This document shows, in pieces, positions 57,376-64,000 of a stretch of DNA of 64,000 bases. A model generated the notes under the pieces. The model was not told the origin of the DNA. It made no database searches and saw only the letters and a program-made list of their open reading frames with translations. The stretch is taken from assembly GCA_041394605.1 (NCBI GenBank), contig JAWKHX010000017.1, positions 1-64,000 on the forward strand. The letters are read 5' to 3'. Source of the DNA: UBA668 sp041394605. GTDB taxonomy: Bacteria > Actinomycetota > Acidimicrobiia > Acidimicrobiales > Ilumatobacteraceae. Within the stretch, counting starts at the first letter, position 1. The number at the start of each line of letters is the position of its first letter. The position numbers and the translations under genes are program-made.

Positions 57376-58342
57376 CCAGGCGTCGCGGTAGCGGCCGCCG
57401 AAGAGGGCGCCGGTCAGCCACGGCCCGCCGGCCACGATCGCTGCCGTCAGCGCCAGCGACACCAACGTCAGCCGCGCCGACATCCACCGCAACCACGGGC
57501 CCAGCGGCGCCAGATGCTCCGCCCGCGCCACCCGCGGGGCGACGACCCGGGTGGCCACCACGAAGAGCACGGACACCGCGGCATAGGCCCGGATACCCAC
57601 CGCCACCTTGCCGACCTCCACGTCGCCGGACAGCGCGTCCACCACCAGCACCCCGGCCTGGGGCACGATCTGCCCGAACATCGCCATCGGCACGAAGTGC
57701 ACCGAGGTGCGCAGCACCTGCCCCGCCGGGACCGCCCTCTCGCCCGGCTGCGGGTACGGCGACACGGATCAACACCACCACCAGCACGGTGTGCGCGGCC
57801 ACGGCCACCCCCAACCACCCGCCGACGGACACCGACACCGCCGCCGACAGACCGAGCGCGCCGATCAGCAGCAACCGGCGCGACCAGTCCAACAACCAGA
57901 ACGCCACCCCGAACCGCCCGGCAGCACGAGCCGCCCCCTCGGTGACGCTGGCCGTGGCGACCGCAGGGAGGCTCAGCATCAGCGCCAGGAACACCCCGCG
58001 CCGGCCGCCGTCCACGGTCACCAGCACGATCGTCGCGGCCACCACCGCGGCGGCGCCGGCGAGGCCGACGGTGAGCGCCACCACCGTGCGGGCCATCGAC
58101 CCGCGGCGGTTCTCCGGCGCGCGGGCCACGAGGGGCACCACGGCGGCCGGCAGACCGAGCGTCACCAGCGGCGCCAGGATCATCACCAGCCCGGCCGCGG
58201 ACAACACTGCGGCGACCACGGCCGGCGAGTGCCCCCGCGTGAGCACGATCGTCATGCCGATCGTCGCTGCCAGGGTGAGTGCCGAACCGGCGGAACTCCA
58301 GGCCAGGTCCGAACGGACGGTCGAGTCTGGCTCGGCGGGCAT
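57046..58342 (-). CDS. Polysaccharide flippase (Wzx/MATE-like), apparent frameshift
   Basis: About 430 residues if joined across frames. The N-terminal frame has SDLAWSSAGSALTLAATIGM and helices to AAHTVLVVVLIR. The expected continuation VSPYPQPGERAVPAGQVLRT, then SVHFVPMAMFGQIVPQAG, is in another frame, so one base seems missing near 57768. The C-terminal half holds four more helices (MSARLTLVSLALTAAIVAGG). The order and loops fit a lipid-linked oligosaccharide flippase. The start is ATG 58342 (58354 is possible). Its last ~100 bp are antisense to the polymerase gene. It would carry repeat units across the membrane for the polymerase next to it. Confidence 0.75.
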
Positions 58343-58349
58343 GATGCCG

Positions 58350-58355
58350 TACATT
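58350..58355 (+). promoter_or_regulatory. Putative leaderless -10 box (TACATT)
   Basis: TACATT ends 8 nt before the sulfotransferase ATG at 58364, only 7 bp from the divergent flippase start. Confidence 0.4.
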
Positions 58356-58363
58356 CTTGACCA

Positions 58364-59290
58364 ATGGCGGGCCCCCCTCACGCATCCATCAACGTCGGGG
58401 GCCACCCATCGGTGCTGGTCGTCGGCGCCGCGCGCTCTGGCACCACCGCGCTCGTCACCGAGTTGGCCACACACCCCGCCCTCTACGCCGGCGCCCCGAA
58501 GGAGCCCCACTTCCTCGCCCTCGGAGAGCGCGGCCCGCTCGCCTTCACCGGGCCTGGCGACGACGTCACCATCAACGCCAAGTCCGTGCTCGACCCGGCG
58601 GCGTGGGCGGCGATGTATCCGTCACCGGGCGGGATCGACGGGTCCGTCTCCACGCTCTACTACGCCGCCGAGTCCGTCGACGCGATCGCCCGCCACTGCC
58701 CCGATGCAGCCCTGATCGCCATCCTCCGCCGCCCCGCCCAGCGCGCCCTGTCGGCGCACAGCTACCAGACGGGGCGAGGGTGGGAGACCCTTCCGTTCGA
58801 GGCGGCACTCGCGGCGGAGACCGAGCGCATCGACACCGGCTGGCACCACATCTGGCACTACCGGCGGATGGGCCTGTACGGCGAGCAGTTGGAAGTGTTC
58901 GCCCAGGCGTTCGGCGCCGGCCGGGTGCTGGTGGTGGACCACGCGGACTTCGAACGCGACCCCGCAGGCGTGCTGGCCCGCTGCGCCGCGCACATCGGTA
59001 TCGACCCCGGTGCGTTCGCCCTCCGCAACCGGCGGGTCAACGAGGGGTCCGTGCGCGCCCGGCCGCTGGTGCTGGCCGAACGCACCCTGCGCCACAGCCG
59101 GGTCAGCACCGCCGTGGTGCGTGCCGTGCTGCCCCGCGCCGCGCGGGACCGCCTGCGCCGGATCGGGCGACGCGACGTCACCCTCGCCGCCGCCACCCGC
59201 GCGGAACTGGACCGCGGCTACGCGGCGGACACCGCCCGTCTCGCCCGCCTGCTGGGCAAGGACGCCCCCGTGTGGGCGCGGGCCGCATGA
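58364..59290 (+). CDS. PAPS-dependent sulfotransferase (polysaccharide locus, first)
   Basis: A 308-residue cytosolic sulfotransferase. The PAPS 5' loop is VVGAARSGTTAL (about residues 19-30), the 3'-phosphate site is LIAILRRPAQRALSAHSY and the downstream helix is WHHIWHYRRMGLYGEQLEVF. KEPHFLALGE after the loop is typical of the Sulfotransfer_1/heparan-like group. It transfers sulfate from PAPS to a hydroxyl, here probably a sugar. ATGA couples it to the phosphoglycosyl transferase, strongly suggesting that the polymer's repeat unit is sulfated. It is clearly related to the sulfotransferase at 61132. Confidence 0.88.
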   Translation: MAGPPHASINVGGHPSVLVVGAARSGTTALVTELATHPALYAGAPKEPHFLALGERGPLAFTGPGDDVTINAKSVLDPAAWAAMYPSPGGIDGSVSTLYYAAESVDAIARHCPDAALIAILRRPAQRALSAHSYQTGRGWETLPFEAALAAETERIDTGWHHIWHYRRMGLYGEQLEVFAQAFGAGRVLVVDHADFERDPAGVLARCAAHIGIDPGAFALRNRRVNEGSVRARPLVLAERTLRHSRVSTAVVRAVLPRAARDRLRRIGRRDVTLAAATRAELDRGYAADTARLARLLGKDAPVWARAA

Positions 59291-59943
59291 CCACACCAGG
59301 CGAACCGAACCCCGCTGCCCGCCTCACCGCCCCCGGCAGGCTGCCGTTGGCGGCGAAGCGGCTGGTGGACGTCGCCGGCGCAGCCGTCGGTCTGGTCGTC
59401 GCCCTGCCCACCATGCTCGTCATCGCCGCGTTGGTGCGGCTCACCAGCAAGGGACCGGTCCTCTTCGTGCACCGGCGCGTGGGACGCGGCGGGCGCGAGT
59501 TCCCGATGGTGAAGTTCCGCACCCTGCTGCCCGGCACGGACGACCACCTGATGCACGAGGACCACCGCCACCACTTCGTGGCCGCCGACTTCAAGGTCCG
59601 CCCCGACGACCCGAGGATCACGCGGGTCGGGCGCGTGCTGCGGCGTACCAGCCTGGATGAGCTGCCCCAGCTGTGGAACGTGCTGATGGGCCACATGAGC
59701 CTGGTGGGCATCCGCCCGGTGGTGCGCGACCAGTTGGCCATCCGGCCCGAAGCACACCAGCAGATCTACTGCGCGATGCGACCCGGGCTCACCGGGCTGT
59801 GGCAGATCAACGGGCGGTCGCAACGGCTGCCGATCGAGCGGCTGGAACTGGACGAGCAATGGTTCCGGCAGTGGTCGTTCTGGGGCGACGTCGCCATCCT
59901 GCTGCGCACACCGCTGGCCGTGCTACGGCCCGGCACGCACTAG
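59287..59943 (+). CDS. Phosphoglycosyl transferase (PglC/WcaJ core) starting the repeat unit
   Basis: A 218-residue monotopic phosphoglycosyl transferase. It has a single membrane segment (AGAAVGLVVALPTMLVIAAL) after KRLVDV, the motif RRVGRGGREFPMVKFRTL, the catalytic Asp-Glu pair in RTSLDELPQLWNVLMG and SLVGIRPV, then the LTGLWQINGRS block. It moves a sugar-1-phosphate from a nucleotide sugar to undecaprenyl phosphate. There is no large N-terminal membrane domain, so it is the short PglC-like form. Its start overlaps the sulfotransferase stop, and its stop TAG is shared (CTAG) with the convergent glycosyltransferase. Confidence 0.9.
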   Translation: MTTPGEPNPAARLTAPGRLPLAAKRLVDVAGAAVGLVVALPTMLVIAALVRLTSKGPVLFVHRRVGRGGREFPMVKFRTLLPGTDDHLMHEDHRHHFVAADFKVRPDDPRITRVGRVLRRTSLDELPQLWNVLMGHMSLVGIRPVVRDQLAIRPEAHQQIYCAMRPGLTGLWQINGRSQRLPIERLELDEQWFRQWSFWGDVAILLRTPLAVLRPGTH

Positions 59944-61109
59944 CCACGACAACGGCGGTACAGGCGCACGTGCGCCTGCGCCATCTCCGCCGGGAGGAAC
60001 TGCCGCTCCACCCGCCGGCGGGCGGCGGCCCCCAGTGCGGCCCGACGCTGCGGGTCGGCACACAGCAACCCCAGCGCGTCGGCGAACGCCGCCGTGTCAC
60101 CCGGACGCACCAGCACCCCGGTCTCGCCGTCGGCGACCACCTCGGGCACGCCGTCCACCGCAAACGCCACCACTGGCACACCCGCCGCGGCGGCCTCGAG
60201 GTTGACGATGCCGAACGGCTCCCACCGGGACGGCAGCGCCAGCACGTCCAGCGCCGGCATCACCGCACCGCCGCGTTCCACCCAGCCGGTCAGCAGGACA
60301 CGGTAGGCGATGCCGAGGTCTGCCAGCGACCGCTCGACCGCCGGGCGCAACGAACCATCACCCACCAGCACCAGCCGGATCTGCCGGTTCGCCGCCAGCA
60401 GCGGCGGCAGGGCGGGCAACAGTTCCAGCACGCCCTTCTGCGGCTCCAGACGGCCGACGATGCCGACCACCACCTCATCACCCTCAGGGTGCCACTGCGC
60501 CCGCCGCTCGGCCGCCGCGGTCGCGCCCCGGGCCAGCGCCTCGGGGTCGAACGAGTAGTGGATGGTCGTCCCCTGCGGCGCCCGCCTGGGCAGGCCGTCC
60601 CGCAGCAGGGCCGCGGCGGCGTGCGAGCCGGCCACGTACTCGGTGGTCAGGTGGGCGAGCAGGCGCTCCACCCACCGCCCTGCGGCCCGCCGCCAGCGCG
60701 GCCCCGGGTGCGCACCGGGCACGGAGTGCACCATGTGGATGCGGATGGGGACGCGGGCCACCACGGCGGCCAGGCGGCCCACCACGCCCGCCACCGACGT
60801 GTGCGTGTGCACGATGTCCACCGGCTCGCGGCGAAGGAGGCGGACCAGCCGCACGAACCCGGCCACCAGGCCCACCGGCCCTGCCGTCCACGCCGCGGCC
60901 GCCCCGCCACCGCTGCCCGGCAGCAACTGGTGCACGGGCCGGCCAGTGGCGACGAGCGCAGTGTCCAGCGGGCCCTCCCCGAACAGGGCCACCCGCACGT
61001 CCACCCCCTGCGCGGCCAGCAGACGGGTGAGCAGTAGCACGTGCTCGGCCGCACCCCCCACGGAGCGGCCGGTGACCTGCAGCACCCGTAGTCCTTGGTC
61101 CGCCGGCAC
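59940..61109 (-). CDS. Glycosyltransferase family 4
   Basis: A 389-residue GT-B enzyme from GTG 61109. The N-terminal lobe opens with LRVLQVTGRSVGGAAEHVLLL and includes VDIVHTHTSVAGVVGR. The C-terminal lobe has VVVGIVGRLEPQKGVLELL and the E-x7-E nucleotide-sugar site in PSRWEPFGIVNLEAAAAG. It adds a sugar to the lipid-linked repeat unit. Minus-strand TAGCGT (61118-61123) 8 nt upstream favours GTG 61109; the longer reading from ATG 61133 would overlap the start of the divergent sulfotransferase. Confidence 0.87.
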   Translation of the reverse strand: MPADQGLRVLQVTGRSVGGAAEHVLLLTRLLAAQGVDVRVALFGEGPLDTALVATGRPVHQLLPGSGGGAAAAWTAGPVGLVAGFVRLVRLLRREPVDIVHTHTSVAGVVGRLAAVVARVPIRIHMVHSVPGAHPGPRWRRAAGRWVERLLAHLTTEYVAGSHAAAALLRDGLPRRAPQGTTIHYSFDPEALARGATAAAERRAQWHPEGDEVVVGIVGRLEPQKGVLELLPALPPLLAANRQIRLVLVGDGSLRPAVERSLADLGIAYRVLLTGWVERGGAVMPALDVLALPSRWEPFGIVNLEAAAAGVPVVAFAVDGVPEVVADGETGVLVRPGDTAAFADALGLLCADPQRRAALGAAARRRVERQFLPAEMAQAHVRLYRRCRG

Positions 61110-61116
61110 GACCCCG

Positions 61117-61123
61117 TACGCTA
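61117..61123. promoter_or_regulatory. Symmetric bidirectional -10 element (TACGCTA)
   Basis: TACGCT on the plus strand (61117-61122) and TAGCGT on the minus strand (61118-61123) share five bases. They lie 9 nt from the sulfotransferase ATG and 8 nt from the glycosyltransferase GTG, so one box can serve both directions. Confidence 0.5.
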
Positions 61124-61131
61124 CTGGCCGC

Positions 61132-62034
61132 ATGCTCCCCGACTTCCTCATCCTCGGCGCCGCGAAGTCGGGCACGACGGCGCTCTACGAGTACCTCATG
61201 CAGCATCCACAGGTGTTCATGAGCACGCCGAAGGAGCCCCACTACTGGGCACTCGGCGAGGCGCCGCTCACGTTCACCGACCCCGGCGACGGGCAACGGA
61301 TCCGCCGCCGCGCGATCCTCGACCGGCCCTCCTACGAAGCGCTGTTCGCCCGCGCCACGCCGGGGCAGGTGTGCGGTGAGGCGTCGGTGAGTTCCCTCTA
61401 CTACGAGCGCACGGCTGCACGCATCGCGGCGGAGATGCCCGGGGCCCGGTTGATCGCCATGCTCCGCCAGCCCGCCGACCGCGCCTACTCCGGCTACCAC
61501 TTCATGGCCATGCGCGGCTACGAGCGCCTGCCGCTGGCCGATGCGCTGGCCGCCGAGCCGCAGCGCCGTGCCGACGGCTGGCACCACATGTGGCACTACC
61601 GGCACATGGGCATGTACGCCGACCAGATCGCCCGATTCCAGGCCCACTTCCCGGCCGAGCAGTTGCGGGTGGTGGTGTATGACGACTTCGTGCGCGACCC
61701 GCAGGCGGTGCTGCGCGACGTGTTCGAGTTCATCGGTGTCGACCCGACGTTCCAGCCGGGCCGCGTGCCCCGCCCCCACCCGTCCGGGGCCCCGCGCCGT
61801 CGGCTCACCGCCCAGTTGGTGTCGCGGCCGAACGTCCTGCGCTCCACCGTGCGCCGCGTGATCCCGCGGTCCATGCGGTCGGGGTTGCGCAGCCGCCTGC
61901 TGGACGCCTCTGTGCAGCGGGTGCCGATCGACACGGCCGTGCGCAACGAACTCACCGCCGGGTTCGCCGACGACATCGGCAGGCTGCAGGAACTGATCGG
62001 CCGCGACCTGTCAGCCTGGCTCACCCCGCGCTGA
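61132..62034 (+). CDS. PAPS-dependent sulfotransferase (polysaccharide locus, second)
   Basis: A 300-residue sulfotransferase. The 5' PAPS loop is ILGAAKSGTTALYEYL (residues about 7-22), KEPHYWALGE follows, the 3' site is LIAMLRQPADRAYSGYHFM, and WHHMWHYRHMGMYADQIARF matches the same block of the gene at 58364, so the two are paralogues. A second copy suggests that two positions or two sugars of the repeat unit are sulfated. It overlaps the convergent glycosyltransferase by 14 bp. Confidence 0.88.
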   Translation: MLPDFLILGAAKSGTTALYEYLMQHPQVFMSTPKEPHYWALGEAPLTFTDPGDGQRIRRRAILDRPSYEALFARATPGQVCGEASVSSLYYERTAARIAAEMPGARLIAMLRQPADRAYSGYHFMAMRGYERLPLADALAAEPQRRADGWHHMWHYRHMGMYADQIARFQAHFPAEQLRVVVYDDFVRDPQAVLRDVFEFIGVDPTFQPGRVPRPHPSGAPRRRLTAQLVSRPNVLRSTVRRVIPRSMRSGLRSRLLDASVQRVPIDTAVRNELTAGFADDIGRLQELIGRDLSAWLTPR

Positions 62035-63199
62035 TCGCCCGTTCCACCACCTCCACGAAGCCGCGGGTCATGTCCTCCATCCGGTAGGTGGACGTCACCA
62101 GCGCGGCGTCGGCGGCCCCCATCGAGGCCCGCTCCTGCGGGGTCAGCGCCAGCAGTCGCTCCAGGCCCTCGGCCAGCGCCGCGGGGTCCTCGCTGGGCAC
62201 GATCCAGCCGTGCTCGCCGTCCACGAAGCCGTCCGGACGGCCAGCGCCCTCGGTGGCCACCACCGGCAACGCCGCCGTCATGGCCTCCAGCAGCGCCAGC
62301 GGAAAGCCCTCCCACCGGGACGGCTGCACATACGCGTCCGCCGCCGCCAGCACGGCAGCGACGTCGCTGCGGAACCCGGCGAGCTGCACCACCTCGCCGA
62401 GGCCGAGGCGGGCGATGTCCGCCTCCAGGCCGCCGAGGAACGAGGTGGCCGTGCCCGAGCGCGCCCCCATCGTGGTGCCTCCCAGCAGCACCACCCGCAT
62501 CCCGGCCAGCCGTGGCTGCGGCAGGCGGGCCAGCGCGGCCAGCAGCACGTCCTGCCCCTTCTGCCGGTCGATCCGCCCCACGCTCACCAGGAGCAGCCGG
62601 CCGCCGGGGGCGAACTCCTCACGGACGGCCGCCGCCTGCTCCGGTGGAACCGGCGGGAACGGGGGCACCGCGTTGCGCACCACGTGCACCTTCGCCGCCG
62701 GTAGGCGGAAGCGCTCCACCGCCTCGCGCGCCACATGGTCGCTCACACACACCGCCGCTGCGGCCCGCCGCAGGTGCCGTTGGTAGTACCAGCGCTTCGC
62801 CGTGCGAACGGGCAGGGAACCCCAGAAGATGTGCTTGTTCTGCAATGTCACCAGGCCGGGCACGCCAACTCGCGCCGCAGCCCGCAATGCCACTGCCCGG
62901 TCGCGCTGCTGGATGCCGATGATGGCCGAGGCCCCAACCCGCCGGGCCAGCGCGGCCACCGCCTTCGGCGCGGCACCGCCCAGCGGCCGGGCCAGCGCAG
63001 GCACGTACTCGGTGACCGCGCCGAGCGCTTCGAAGCGGGGCACGATCGGAGCGTGCAGTTCCGCACCCGGCCGGCCGGTGGGGCCGTAGGCCAGCGCGAC
63101 ATCGTGACCGTGCTCGCGCAAGGCGCCCGCGTACCGCAACGCCACCAGCGACGCCCCGCTCGTGTCGGACAGCGCCAGCGTCATCAGGATCGTCGCCAT
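62021..63199 (-). CDS. Glycosyltransferase family 4
   Basis: A 392-residue GT-B enzyme. N-terminal MATILMTLALSDTSGASLVAL and VGASAIIGIQQRDRAVALRA; donor lobe LLLVSVGRIDRQKGQDVLL, then PSRWEGFPLALLEAMTA with the E-x7-E site and a WIVPSEDPAALAEGLERL end. It probably adds a sugar to the surface polymer. The ATG lies one base after the encoded CCA of tRNA-Thr on the same strand, so the mRNA may be freed by tRNA 3' processing with almost no leader. Confidence 0.88.
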   Translation of the reverse strand: MATILMTLALSDTSGASLVALRYAGALREHGHDVALAYGPTGRPGAELHAPIVPRFEALGAVTEYVPALARPLGGAAPKAVAALARRVGASAIIGIQQRDRAVALRAAARVGVPGLVTLQNKHIFWGSLPVRTAKRWYYQRHLRRAAAAVCVSDHVAREAVERFRLPAAKVHVVRNAVPPFPPVPPEQAAAVREEFAPGGRLLLVSVGRIDRQKGQDVLLAALARLPQPRLAGMRVVLLGGTTMGARSGTATSFLGGLEADIARLGLGEVVQLAGFRSDVAAVLAAADAYVQPSRWEGFPLALLEAMTAALPVVATEGAGRPDGFVDGEHGWIVPSEDPAALAEGLERLLALTPQERASMGAADAALVTSTYRMEDMTRGFVEVVERAISAG

Positions 63200-63200
63200 G

Positions 63201-63276
63201 TGGAGCCGGGTAAGGGGGTCGAACCCTTGACCTACCGCTTACAAGGCGGTTGCTCTGCCATCTGAGCTAACCCGGC
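63201..63276 (-). tRNA. tRNA-Thr (anticodon UGU)
   Basis: A 76-nt tRNA with encoded CCA (63201-63203). Acceptor GCCGGGU/ACCCGGC, discriminator U73, D-arm GCUCAGAUGGCAGAGC, anticodon loop CUUGUAA and T-arm with GGUUCGACC. It reads ACA and wobble threonine codons. Confidence 0.94.
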
Positions 63277-63292
63277 GACTCGGCGCGCCACG

Positions 63293-63913
63293 CTACCGGT
63301 GGGGCGTCGCCCCGTGCGGTGTTGATACGTGGCGCTGCATGACCCATGTGGCGGGTGCCCCGTGCGGCAACGCATCCACCACCGCCGCCACCTCGAACCC
63401 CAGACGCTCGTAGAACCGCACGTTGCCGGCGTCGCTGGTCTCCAGCGTGGCCCGCTCGCCCGCCGCGTCCAGCGCTGCCAGCCGCGGCCCGAGCACCGCC
63501 GTGCCCAGCCCGCGGCCCTGCGCCTCCGGACGGGTGCCCATCGTCGCCAGATACCAGTCGGCGGGTGGCCGTACCCGCCGGATCAGACCGTCCACCTCGT
63601 CCACCACCGCCAGTCGATCGCCGAACGCCGCGCTGGCAACGGCATCCAACTCCGCACCGGCCGCGGTGGGCAGCTCGCCCGACGTGGTGGCCGGCATCCA
63701 CACGGCCACCGACGCCCCGTCCTCCGTCATCCAAACCTCACCCCGCGGCAGGGCGAGCAGGCGCAGGTCCGCGGCGAACAGTGCCTCGAGGTGGCGGCGG
63801 CGGTCCGCCCCCGGCAACGCCCAGCGCTCCCACACATAATCGAGGTGGGACTCGACGAGCACCGCAACGGCGGCGGCCAGGTCGGCCGGGCCGACCCGGC
63901 GCACCGTCGTCAC
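63293..63913 (-). CDS. GNAT N-acetyltransferase
   Basis: A 206-residue GNAT enzyme from GTG 63913. After RRVGPADLAAAVAVLVESHLDY the acetyl-CoA loop is visible as WYLATMGTRPEAQGRGLGTAVL (R/Q-x-x-G-x-G), followed by ATLETSDAGNVRFYERLGFEV, the standard end of the fold. DGASVAVWMPATTSGELP resembles actinobacterial GNATs of unknown substrate. It stops 17 bp before tRNA-Thr on the same strand. The extension to 63973 is out of character for the family. Confidence 0.82.
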   Translation of the reverse strand: MTTVRRVGPADLAAAVAVLVESHLDYVWERWALPGADRRRHLEALFAADLRLLALPRGEVWMTEDGASVAVWMPATTSGELPTAAGAELDAVASAAFGDRLAVVDEVDGLIRRVRPPADWYLATMGTRPEAQGRGLGTAVLGPRLAALDAAGERATLETSDAGNVRFYERLGFEVAAVVDALPHGAPATWVMQRHVSTPHGATPHR

Positions 63914-63929
63914 GTTGCCGCCCGCGGCC

Positions 63930-64000
63930 TCACGCCAACGCCGCCAGTTCGCGGACCCGGGCCAGCAGCACATCCAGGGCCGGCTCGTTCAGGCCCCCCT
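63930..64000 (-). CDS. C-terminal end of an unidentified gene, cut by the window edge
   Basis: On the minus strand the frame reads GLNEPALDVLLARVRELAALA and stops with TGA at 63930-63932, 16 bp before the GNAT start. The amphipathic helix and codon use look coding. Too little is visible to name it. Confidence 0.45.
   Translation of the reverse strand, partial: GGLNEPALDVLLARVRELAALA

Overview
The window is high-GC (roughly 70%) actinobacterial chromosome. I infer the class Acidimicrobiia, close to Ilumatobacteraceae. The grounds are the protein families (DUF222-HNH, DUF4012, actinobacterial Tad genes, DUF4242, a secreted ARLLDTR domain) and the many starts that lack a Shine-Dalgarno but carry a TAnnnT box 6-10 nt upstream, as in leaderless actinobacterial mRNAs. 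No transposase, integrase, rRNA or CRISPR array was seen. Two tRNA genes are present (Ser-GCU, Thr-UGU).

Layout. 0-11 kb: catabolic and housekeeping genes (PhyH-type dioxygenase end, haloalkane-dehalogenase-like hydrolase, SDR, DUF3237, a DUF222-HNH endonuclease bracketed by perfect palindromes, PPOX-fold protein, GlpD, acyl-CoA ligase, large LuxR/ATPase regulator). 11-20.6 kb: one giant exported protein with a VWD domain and about 16 Ig-like modules. 20.6-25.3 kb: a UGA-containing (selenocysteine) GrdB-like protein, a GNAT enzyme, an acyl-CoA ligase and a drug-efflux MFS. 25.3-32.9 kb: a sortase-type surface beta-helix protein, a three-domain fusion (Asp hydroxylase, sulfotransferase, TIGR03032), an alpha/beta hydrolase, and a TetR/oxidoreductase pair with a clear operator. 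33-40 kb: sulfatase, a 55-bp repeat pair, a VOC remnant, MFS/TetR with operator, a broken Fic gene and tRNA-Ser. 40-51 kb: an export/cell-wall protein, then a Tad/Flp pilus operon ending in a membrane LysM/BTAD regulator. 51.5-63.2 kb: an exopolysaccharide locus (Wzz/BY-kinase, LytR_C, DUF4012, polymerase, flippase, phosphoglycosyl transferase, two GT4 enzymes) with two sulfotransferases, so a sulfated surface polymer is likely. 63.2-64 kb: tRNA-Thr, GNAT and a partial gene.

How they work together: the right half builds the cell surface (pilus, sulfated polysaccharide, sortase-anchored and exported adhesins). The sulfatase and the sulfotransferase fusion near 27-35 kb fit a sulfur-ester theme, but no link is proven. 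Several genes (VOC, MFS, Fic, TadB, the 51.1-51.5 kb LPXTG-type gene, flippase) can only be read intact by assuming small indels. This suggests either draft-quality sequence or scattered decay, so those gene breaks should be treated with caution.
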